Below, piece after piece: positions 42,122-52,300 of a stretch of DNA of 64,000 nucleotides (positions within the stretch are counted from its first letter, which is position 1; every line of letters starts with the position of its first letter). The stretch spans positions 11,457,473 to 11,521,472 of the forward strand of contig OW203724.1 in assembly GCA_934045075.1 (NCBI GenBank), read 5' to 3'. The notes under the pieces were generated by a model. That model saw only the letters and a list, made by a program, of their open reading frames with translations. It did not search any database and was not told where the DNA came from. The stretch is from Yponomeuta sedellus (taxonomy: Eukaryota; Arthropoda; Insecta; Lepidoptera; Yponomeutidae). A program made the position numbers and the translations under genes.

Positions 42122-44231
42122 CTCGCCGAACCTAACGACGATGTTTTAAATACTTTTAGCGTAAGTTTATCGAGTTTTAACAATTTTCAGAAATATTTTT
42201 GCAAAAATTTTCAAAAAACGCGCCTATCCTCTTCAAAAGCCCGCCAAAAACCCCCCTAAAATATAGGTATCTAAACCACAGAATACCAGTGTTGCCAACT
42301 AAAAAAGTTCAAATTATCGGGTTTCCATGTCAAAATTATCGTTTTGACGGCAAAATTATCGTACAGCCTCAATAAAGAGAGATTAATTTGTATTGTGAGC
42401 GTAGATAGAGTACGATTGTGAGCTTAGAACCAAGGGCTGCGTTCAGTTGTACGCTTTGAATTTGTGTAGGTATTAAGGTACGGCAAAAAAGTCTAGATAC
42501 CTATCCATACTAAAGTCGCAAAAAGTGACTTTTCTCCATACAGTTTTGTTTTTAGATTTATAGATTTTTTTGCCAAACTATATCTTGCTTTTAGTTTTAA
42601 GCATACGACACTCGATGAACAAACCGAACGCAGCCAAGCTATAATGAGAATAAATTAATGTATAAAAATATTTATTAATAATATTATTAATTTTACACTT
42701 GGGATAATACAATGTTAAATATTAGAATTAATCACCTGCCAACTAAAATTACTGCATCTATCAAAACAATCCGCTACTTGACTCGTATCAAATTTGACAC
42801 GATAAATATTTCCTTTAGGAAACCGAAATATATTGACTTTGCTAAGTACGCAGGATAATTGCAAAATTTGCAAATTAATAGCGTTTAATTTTTCCTTAAC
42901 ACAAATGTAGGTATTTGCGTAATTTTTACGCAAATACGCAACCTAATTATTCAATGCATAAAATTATCGTACGTTTAACTGAATTTAGATAATTGTTATC
43001 GTACATCGTACCGATGGCTAAAATATCGTACGGTTGGCAGAACACCTATCTAAACACGGATGTACATCCGTGTATCTAATGGCCCCAGTACACAGTGGCC
43101 TGTGATGGCCCACTGCTCGCCATTGCCATTTGCCATTGTGTACTCGGGGTAATGGTGTGCTGTGCAGTGGCGGACAATAAGGGCTTTTTAATGACAGCTG
43201 TAAGTGGCCGCATAAAGCCCGCAGTACACAGAGTACACAATGGCAATGGCGAGCAGTGGGCCAGCATGGGCCAATGTGTACTGGCCGCATAAAGCCCGCA
43301 GTACACAGTGGCCCATACTGGCCCACTGTTCGTCATTGCCAATGTGTACACGGGGCAATGGTGTGTAGTGGCGGACAATTGCCTATAGTGGCGCGCAATC
43401 GGACAATTGTCGGTTTTTTGGGCACACTTCAAAGGAATCGTGGCGTAGCGTGGCCCATCCCTGTTTACACAGTGGCCCATCGTTTAGTTCATCACCGACC
43501 GCTGCCCGGGATAGATATAATAAAGTGCTTTTTTGTTGCGATGATTTTTTGTCGAACTACTTGAATTTTATTATAAATCGCAAAAAAAGTCCCTATGGCG
43601 GAACAATGAAGATAAATCAATAGACCTTCAAGTTTATTGATTTATATCAATATGAGCCCGTAATTTTGCGCATTTTACGCCATTTTTTTTAATAACTTTG
43701 TTGTTGTACATACTTCTGTAATACTTGTAAATAAATAAAATAAATAATTAATAAATAAGTAGCTGCGGCCGCCATTACTTCCACGTCCATCGCAAGTGGT
43801 TTGCCAGAGACTGGCCTTGTGAAAAGTCACCTGAAATAGGCAAAAATGTAACCTTTTGGTGCAAAAAGTCACCTCACCAATAAAAAAGGTACTAAAACAT
43901 AATTGCGATACATACCTAATACTTGTGAATACTTACATGCCAATTTCAGTATTTTATAGTACCTTTTATATCCATGTACCTACCAGCTACATAATTATTT
44001 TAGGGTTTCAACTGCTTTATGGTTTTGAAGTCGGTTTCGGTCGGCAAAATAAGTAAAAAAAACCATCACAAAAAAGTAACCAAAAGTAACCTTTTGTGTC
44101 CTGTAACCTCAAAGTAACCTGACTCGGTTAAAAATCACCTAAAAGGTTACAAAAGTAACCTTCTGGCAACGCTTTGCCGACAGCGATGAACCATGCGCCA
44201 TTGTGTAACCACCAAGTGATCGTGGCCTACA

Positions 44232-46559
44232 CTCAGAATAAGAACTAAAGCATAGAAGGTCTGTCTCGTTAGTTCGAAACGTCACCAACCACGTGTTAGA
44301 CAGAGAAAAATATAGTAGTGTGATGTTTTATTATTCAAAACGTACCACCACCTTCGATTTGGCAGTGTGCTAGACAACAGATGTTGGAGTGCGTCGTCTC
44401 CAAAAACCTTGTGTTTTTTGGGTTCTTTTAAGACAATCTGAAGTGGATTTCAGTGGATATTCGTAGTATGGAGTATACGTAATACATCGGAATGGCGTGT
44501 GTGATATTGGGATGTAAAACCCATTCGGGAGAAGCGAAAACAAAACCACCTTCATCAGCTTCCATCGGTAAGACTCAATTTTGTGTACTCTATAGTGGTT
44601 TTTGCCTTGAATTTTAACTATGACCTACTGGAATTGCAACATAGCTTTAATATCATTTGAGAATAGTGTTTCAAAGTTAATAAATCATGAGTATAATCAA
44701 TTTAATCACAGTAACAATTTTGCTGTTTATTTTAGGGTGATAGGGATGGGCGTTTCCACTCCCTCAGTGAAAAAGTTATCGATACTTAGTAAAGAAGTTT
44801 TTTTTTATTTCTTGTGTTTATTCCATTATATATGTTCATTAAATTTTGAAAGCTCGATTCAGTAACGTTCTATGAAGTTACCAATAAGATTGTTGATGAT
44901 TATTGATTAATATTTTTCCTGTTTGAATCTATTCATTGCATTGATATATTTATAGATTCAGCATGATAAGTTAAAAAACTACCAAAAGGGGTTTAATATT
45001 ATTTTTATTTACAATAATTCCACCTACTTTCATAAAATTTAGAACTTGTAATAAGATAGGTTCATATAACTTATAGAAAATGAACTTGAATAGTTTTCAC
45101 TGCACAATTCACGTGTAGTAATATAATAATAATGTAGCGAACAAATCGCATCACTATTGTGAAAAAAGGTGTCCAGTACTGGATTTTATATCTACGGTTT
45201 GCTGTCAAATTAATAAAGAACTTCAAGGGTGTCGATCTGTCATAAATAAAATTAACGTTTGGACTGAAAATGGCGGTTTTTAATTACTAATTATTTATTT
45301 CAGGTTACCCAAAGATAGCACAATGCAACAAATGTGGATAGACGGCATGGCTTCACGCTCAAATTGGTATTGAACAAAATCACGTACGTTTGCAGCAGAC
45401 ATTTTGAAGAAGATGGCTTCATTTACAAGATTAGGTTAAGACTTTATTTTTTAACAAAGACTGTCATTTAACGAGCAATAATTTCATATAAACAAATTAA
45501 TTTGTATAAGTTCTCTACTGATTTATAAGTATGTTTATAAATAGCCAGAATTATAATGTTAATATTTCCATACCCCTTCCTAGTAGTACTAACCAAGACT
45601 ATCGCTGGATTAGAAGGACAAACATTAAATGTTTTTTAATTTTTCCTATTATTTTATTTTACGTGTTCTTCTTGCTTTTTGTAATTCCCTGTGTAATTTA
45701 AAGGCACTGCTCTTGTTCCTGATACACAGGTTACCCTTCTTCAGGAACCAGGAATTTTAAACAATATGAGTGTGACGCTGGTTGTGCAATAAATTATTTA
45801 ATTAGTTTCCGTAAAAACGTCTTCTAACTTTTGTCAAATAAAAAACAATCCATCACAAGTTATTGTTATACTTCTTTTTCTATGAGCTGCGCTCTAAAAT
45901 TTTGAATGCACAAAGCTCGCTATCTAGGTATGGTTAGTTCGATGAAAATTTCTTTATTGGATGCAAATTGAGCTTGTACAAATAGATAGTTTTCTGTATT
46001 TTTTTCCAGCTAACCTAGGTTCAATGTCATGTTGTACATACATACAAACTTACATAACATACCAGATTTAGCACTTACAAGTTACAACCATAGTAAATCA
46101 AATATATCACCATCTCACTGTGCATGTTATCGAACTCTTCCTTAATGGGTTCACCGATTTTGATGAGTTTGTGTATTTGCAACATATAGGTAAGTGAGAA
46201 CAAGAATTCGGAGAGCTGAGAATTTATCGAAGGGTTAATAGAAATGGCACACCAACGTTTGCGGCGTTAGCTAATACCATATAATATTAATATGGACTGC
46301 TATATTTACAGAATGTTTAGTTAAGCAATAAATAATATCGGCGTTTTCGTGTTGAATGTCCCATCCTTATGGATTTCTACTTTTGTCTATGACCCCCTAT
46401 ATAACTGTGACTCTATCCTTTATTAACCTAGTAAGATTGTAAAATTTCGAGTGTACGAGTTGTTCCTTTCTGGCACAAAGAATCATCGTAAGAGTAAGAA
46501 GGAAAGCTATTCAATAATTTATTTTACGGCTCCTTCTATGCTTTAGTTCTTATTCTGAG
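44232..46559 (+). mobile_element. P-superfamily-like transposon remnant
   Basis: 28-bp perfect inverted ends start CTCAGAATAAGAACTAAAGC and finish with the complement. They are flanked by an exact 8-bp duplication GGCCTACA (44224-44231 and 46560-46567). An 8-bp duplication, about 30-bp inverted ends and an N-terminal THAP domain fit the P superfamily. The uninterrupted target survives in the paralogous MITE at 5549-6095. At 2.3 kb with broken exons it cannot encode a working transposase. A Helitron-like remnant (about 46085-46290) lies inside. Confidence 0.82.
44492..45436 (+). pseudogene. THAP-domain exons of the P-like element
   Basis: Exon 1 from ATG 44492 starts MACVILGCKTHSGE and runs to a donor at 44568. 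Exon 2, after TTTCAG at 45303, reads LPKDSTMQQMWIDGM and later TYVCSRHFEEDGF, the C-x2-H end of a THAP zinc finger. The first exon is one base out of phase for the expected FHR at the junction. A stop and a frame change lie between WY and TYVC. Non-functional, but clearly of THAP origin. Confidence 0.75.
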
Positions 46560-47111
46560 GGCCTACAGTTGTGAATGGTAAAGCATGGCCCTTTACAGCT
46601 TTACAGGCCAATGTTAATTTGTGGGCCAATGTGTACTGGGGCCATTAAGTAGGTAGTCACAGTCTCACAGACGATTTTTCAGACGAAATAAAGATCACAG
46701 ATTAAAGAGACATCGTAATCCTTACTAGTCTGTGAATGTGAACGTGTTTCAGGGATGTTATACGTGCCATAATTATGGTACATGTACCATAATTCAGTCG
46801 TTCGTACCATGTTACCTCAATTATGGTACGCGAAAGTACCATAATTTTGCCATTTTATCACAAGCACTTTTTCATCACATATTTTCATCTTTCGTTTTTG
46901 CTGTTGATGAGTTTTTTTTACATACCGATATCACGCAACACTAAAAAATCATTTATTCATTTCGTTCAGTAAGTTGATAAGAACGATCATATCTGTGATA
47001 GTTTTTGTGTGCTGTGGATTGTAAGTGAACTTCACAGCTGAACTTTGTAGCTTTATCGGTAATATTTCTTCAAAAAGTTGAACTTCGTCAGAAGTAGCGA
47101 ATAGCACAGAT

Positions 47112-47325
47112 AAAAAAAAAAAAAAAAACCCGACTTCTGCATCCCGAGGCGCGACAAACGCAGAAATAATTTAAACGAATGTGATCTATAAATTCGAAAT
47201 TCATATATATCTAGGTATTGTAGAAGTATATCTTGGAGTCGGTGCCAAGTTCCAAACCATCACATACATTTTGGGCACCAACTCGTTTTTCGCGCCTCGG
47301 GATGCAGAAGTCGGTTTTTAATTTC
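47112..47325. mobile_element. Foldback MITE nested in the hAT
   Basis: The left arm after an A run reads CCCGACTTCTGCATCCCGAG and the right arm CTCGGGATGCAGAAGTCGG. The arms are about 30 bp and nearly perfect. A single-armed relative is at 32160-32385. Confidence 0.85.
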
Positions 47326-47449
47326 TATTTTAAAATTCTATAGTATATTTTTTATTAAGGGACTTATAACCACGACAGTATAATTGTGTATTTTGACTTA
47401 CATTGTGGATTTATATTTGCAACGGTACCTACCTTACATCTACGTGTTA

Positions 47450-48620
47450 TTGGGCTACTCGTCATCTGATACTTAATTTTCCTAGTGTAGTAAGTGATAA
47501 TGAAACTATACATTTAAACTTTTATTCCGGGTTTCTAGGTGCAACGGTATCCTACATCTGGGTGTCCATGAGTCTGGTCATCATCAGACCTCCAAAAGTG
47601 ACAGTGAAATTAAATATTGAAAAAAAATATTTAGAGGGAAAAATATTTATAAATTCCACCCATGCCGGGACGACTACCAACATCAGTAAATTTTTGAGCC
47701 TCTTTACAATACTCTCTGTATTACGTACAGCTCAGTTAGCTTAGTTGGAAGAGCGCTGGCACGGTTAGCCAGAGGATGCGGGTTCGATACTCGGGGCTGC
47801 AAGTGATGCAAATTACTTTAGCCAGATGTCGCTGCCTGTACGCAATACAAGGAGTATTGTAAAGAGGTTCGAAATTTCACAGATGTCTGTAGTCGCCCAT
47901 TAGCTCAGTTGGGAGAGCGCTGGCATGGTTAGCCTGAGGTCGCGGGTTCGAATCCCGGCATGGGTGGAATTTTCAGCTTCTAAATAGATTTTTTTTAAAT
48001 TGTACTTATTAGCACGCGTTAGTGCAATAAAAAGAATATAATTAAATACTTTAGTGTAAACGGCATATTTCTATCTAGAATAAAAGCTTAAAACCTCTTG
48101 AGAACGACATTCGAGCTGATGATCTTGGGCATCTGACTCTTAATATTCCTAGTGATAATGAAACCATAGATACAACTTCAATTTTGGGTTTCTAGGTGCA
48201 ACGGTGCCCTAGATCTGGGTGTTCTTGAGCTGGTCATCATCAGACGTCCAAATCTTCGACTGTAGAAAATGAAAGTGAAATTAAATACTTTAGTGAAATC
48301 GGCATATTTCTATCTAGAATAGAAGCTTAGAACCTTTCAAGACCGACATTTGAGCTGATAATCTTGGGCATCTGACTCCTTATATTCCTAGTGTAGCAAG
48401 ATATAATGAAACTATACATCCCAACTTTAATTTATTCCGGGTTTCAAGGTGCAACGGTGCCCTAGATCTGGGTGTTCTTGAGCTGGTCATCATCAGACGT
48501 CCAAATCTTCGGCTGTAGAAAATGTCAGTGAAATGAAATACTGTCGTGAAAACAGCATATTTCTATCTGGAATAGAAGCTTATAACCTCTCAAGACCGAC
48601 ATTGGAGCTGATGATCTTCG
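47450..48620. repeat. About 240-bp tandem array in the hAT interior
   Basis: GGGCATCTGACTC at 48127 recurs at 48366. Motifs such as GTGCAACGGTGCCCTAGATC, GAGCTGGTCATCATCAGACG and CATATTTCTATCTAGAATAG repeat with the same spacing. There are about three copies; the first (from about 47460) is split by an insertion of about 400 bp carrying the tRNA-like foldback. Confidence 0.85.
47652..47976. repeat. Foldback with two tRNA-like modules
   Basis: Ends AAATTCCACCCATGCCGGGA and its exact inverse enclose a second pair of inverted arms (about 47690-47735 and 47833-47885, around TCTTTACAATACTC and GAGTATTGTAAAGA). The loop (47735-47800) and the right shoulder (47895-47968) each contain a tRNA-like fold with GCTCAGTTGGGAGAGC-type D arm, a CTGGC..GCCAG anticodon stem and GTTCGA T loop. 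The anticodon position would read GGT, but acceptor stems are imperfect, so these are tRNA-derived repeats rather than tRNA genes. Confidence 0.75.
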
Positions 48621-49360
48621 AAACAATATCCACCAAACACCAGAGAAAGAGTTATTGGATGAAAGTATTTGATGAACAAAGTGTTTGTAACATCAAAACT
48701 TAACTTAATCTTTTGGTTTAAAATTTGACTTAATTTTAAATTTCCATATTTGAAAGTCTTCATCAGAACATCACCATTTACCCTGGAACCAATTTTACGT
48801 TATATATATCTTATGAAACAAATGGATATTACTAATGGATAGGCCTCATTAGGCCTTATTTGCTATTTGCTTATTTGTCCATAAAAGAGTTCAGTTCTCC
48901 AGTTCTGAAAGTCTACATCAGATCTTCACCAAATTAAAATGGGACCAATGGGACGCTATACCTAATCGAACAAATTTTTTTTATCGATATCGGTTAAGAT
49001 TTGACGAAGTTATGCATCTGTACCTTATTTTTTTTTTAAATACCATAATTTTGAGCGTCTGGTGCCATAATTCAAGAGTTGACATCTAACATCCCTGACG
49101 TGTTTTTAGTCTGTCTGTGCTACAGACAGATTAAAAAAAGCACTGACTGACTGACTCCTACACAAAATAAACACGGCACAAATTAGGGTCAAATATTAAA
49201 ATTCTTATCTTATTTGTAGATAGTACCTAATTTTACGTTCATCTTAGCTTAGCAGCATTCTACACAGTTGTTTCTCTAACCTGTAAGAGTGTGAATGACC
49301 TACAAGCGCCTATATTTCCAGACTTTGTACTAACCGGTTGTGTTTACCAGAAACTACGAG

Positions 49361-52300
49361 ATGTAAGTTCCTATCTCATTAATTACAATTCACACAGCTT
49401 CTTGTATGTCTAATATCGACACGTGTTTTCAGGTGGAAGCTTTTAACGGTCTGTTTTCTGCTGATAAATGCCGTCAGCCTTACTGATCTGGACTACTATG
49501 AGGTTCTTGGGCTCAATAAGGATGCAACTCCGCTGGAGATTCGGCAAGCCTACAAGAAGTTAGCTGTAATACTACACCCTGACAAGAACAAAATTGATGT
49601 AAGCTTGTGTAATTGTCTCCTCTACAAGTGGCTCATCTTTTTTACTTTAATTTTTTGTGATCTGATTGGATTGCATTACGCGTCAGCGGAACTAAGCGGC
49701 ACAGCGCCACTGAATATTCTTCATATAAAAATGTGTATGTCCGCGTAGTACATTTTACACTGTATGTAGAATATTTGGTCATGTTGCGGTTGATAAGGCA
49801 GGCTTAATACGAATTGAGTCTTACATTACAGATATTATAGTAAGCTGAATTGGTCAATGATCTCCAAAGGACATATCACATGAAATAGTAGAATAGCATG
49901 AGTTCCAAATGTCTACTATTCCAGCGCCGCTCACTATGCATGTTTGTTGACACTGTCTCACACACACAGACACACTATACCAAGGCACTGGGTGCAGTTG
50001 TTTTAATTTTCAAATAGTGATTAATAACTCACTTGGAAGTAGGATAAGCTAATCATTAATAATATTTACTCTACAGGGAGAGACAGAAAAAGAGAAGTTT
50101 CTTAAGATAACAGAGGCCTATGAAACTCTCAAGGACCCGGAGAAGCGTCGTAAATACAATCTCTATGGAAAATATACAACATATGGAAGGTCTTATGATT
50201 CAACCTCTCAGGCTGAATACAACAATCTCTATTACAATGGCCTGTATCATGATGATGAGAATGTGGATACATTATCTGGGAAAATGTACTGTGAGTAGAG
50301 CTTTATTCAGTTGACACTTGTTAAGGGCAGTGATACTGCAGTACTGCAATGGGACACCCATATTGTGGGCGCCTAAATAAAACAGACAGTAATTTGATTT
50401 CTCATTACATCCTTCCATCAACCATTAAAACAATCTTTTTTTTTCTGTCAGCTCAGCAATAAATTAAACTCTACACTTTTGTGGCCAACTCACAACAAAA
50501 ATGTATACATGTACAGTTTACTAAAAAATTAAATAAAAAAAATTATGTTGTAAATAGGCAACAGAAGTGACTAAGAAAATAGACTCAAACAATGTGACTC
50601 AGGAATTAATTCATCAAACTGATGCCTTTATACCTACCTAGTACTCTGCTACTATAAACCAAGGTTTGCTATTTGCAGCGGTCCTGACATAACCACAATA
50701 ATAACTTCCACATAAGACAATCACTTGACTGACTTCTTGATACTTCATTCACTTTATCAACATAAACTTGTTGATAAAAGATATATCTGGCAATACTCAA
50801 TATCAACCCTTGTATGTCCCCACTGTTACTTGTTGATAAAAGATATACCTGGCAATACTCAATATCAACCCTTGTATGTCCCCACTGTTTGGGCACGGGT
50901 CTCTTCCTGCATCGTAAGAAGTTTAGGCCATACTCCACTAGGGGGCCAAGTCCGGGTTGGTGGAGGGTTGTAAGACAGTGGCGGGTCTTACTGTCAGAAG
51001 TTGTCAAGCTGCCCATGAGGCCTCTGACATGGCTTAATGACTGCCATTACATGACAGCCGGCACCAACGGCTTAACGTGCCTTGCAAAGCACGGAATCGC
51101 TCGGAAAAATGCCACTCGCGGTAGTCACAGGATGGTCACACATCCTGCACCTAACCGCGCCTGTTGTTGCTTAACTCAAGTGATTGATTCCAACCCCTCG
51201 GTTCGACTGGGCCACGAGTGCTTCGCGGCTTAATCGGCTTAATTCGCAGCGCTTCTGGCAATACTCATACCTTCATAATATTTTTATTTCAGATAACTAC
51301 ATTGATGAAGGGTTCCATTTCCTCAACTTTTATTCCCCCTTCTGCCCTCCTTGTCAGAGTCTTTGCAAGCACTGGAAGAAGCTAGCAAAAGTTTATAAAG
51401 GCATTGTAAGTACATATTAATTAACTGTCTGATCAGATTACTACTAAACTTTAAATTGTGGAAATAAAGACATAATACGCACTTCAGGTGAAAGTGGGTG
51501 CTGTGAACTGCAAGTATCACAATTCATTCTGCTATGACTCTATGAGGATAAACAGCTATCCAACTTTGCTGTTTTACCCTTATGTAAGTACAAATCCTTA
51601 CAAAATTCCTACAATTCTCTTCACTGTTACTGAGTTAAATATACATGCATCAATAAATGTTACTTATTATTAAATTCTCAGTATCCCCCTGTCTCACATA
51701 CATTATCAATCAATTCATCTAATGCTAACCTGTCAGTAGGCCAAAGTGCATACAAAATAAAAAATGACAACTGTTAACAGTATATTAAAAGATTCTTAAA
51801 CTATAATCCAAAATCACTCACTTGAATGTGTTGTGCTTACGAAAGTTTTAGTTACAAGATTAACAGACTGTGTATGAGAAACCTTGTCTAAGAATCCGCT
51901 GTTTCAATTAAGAAACTGGATCATTATGAATTAGTTGATTATTGAGATGAAACTGGCACGGCTGACCTTCTCGTTTTCTTCCACGCGTCCAGGGCAAAAA
52001 CAGCAACTACGTGTATTACAACGGAGACCGTACTTTCGAGGCGCTGGAGCGGTTCGTGCTGAAGTACTTGCGCGCGCGCGTGGCCGCGCCGCTGGTGTGG
52101 GCGCGCGTGCGTGACGTCACCGCGCTCTACGTGCTGGGCACCTGGCTCGATGACGCCGCCGTCATGCGGGTCGCTTTCCACTTGGTGAGCTCACCCATTT
52201 AATGGAACCTTGAAAATATCGTTTCTTACTTATGTTAGGACCATTATTTTCAAAGTGCATGCCAATGAAAAAAAATATACACCCTTTAAGAATAATGTAC

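Larger units (their letters stand above)
37036..42266 (-). mobile_element. Full-length I-like non-LTR retrotransposon with 12-bp target duplication
   Basis: The element body is 37048-42254, bounded by identical CCTAAAATATAG at 37036-37047 and 42255-42266. Its minus-strand 3' end is a poly-A (plus-strand T run 37048-37060). The 5' end begins GGGGGTTTTTGGCGGG. Both ORFs are open. It lies about 150 bp upstream of the SART1 start codon, in the same orientation as SART1. Intact ORFs and a perfect target duplication mean a recent insertion. Confidence 0.93.
43079..46645. mobile_element. TA-flanked DNA element of the 5549-6095 family, with nested P-like insertion
   Basis: The ends ATGGCCCCAGTACACAGTGG and the inverted GTGTACTGGGGCCAT are flanked by TA on both sides. 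If AT rather than TA is the duplication, the element is 43081-46643. Sub-terminal GCAGTACACA motifs recur at about 43222 and 43301. Without the nested element at 44232-46559 it would be about 1.2 kb and match the short member at 5549-6095 in inverted orientation. No transposase was recognised in the outer element. A second apparent copy of the GCGC..TTTTACGCC segment is at 43660-43690. Confidence 0.8.
46742..49105. mobile_element. Non-autonomous hAT transposon with 8-bp target duplication
   Basis: The element 46750-49097 has 11-bp perfect inverted ends CAGGGATGTTA / TAACATCCCTG, flanked by exact ACGTGTTT at 46742-46749 and 49098-49105. Sub-terminal CCATAATT repeats occur at both ends. It has no transposase. 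The interior has a MITE (47112-47325), a 240-bp tandem array (47450-48620) and a tRNA-like foldback (47652-47976). The right end is about 255 bp upstream of the DNAJC10 start codon. Confidence 0.93.

Noticed and set aside
47725..47800. tRNA gene
   Set aside because: The anticodon stem pairs, but the base at position 33 is C, the acceptor stem is imperfect and the fold is part of an inverted repeat; treated as tRNA-derived repeat.
47893..47968. tRNA-Thr(GGT)-like gene
   Set aside because: Acceptor and T stems need an extra base, the anticodon stem is only partly paired, and animals normally use AGT for this box; treated as tRNA-derived repeat.
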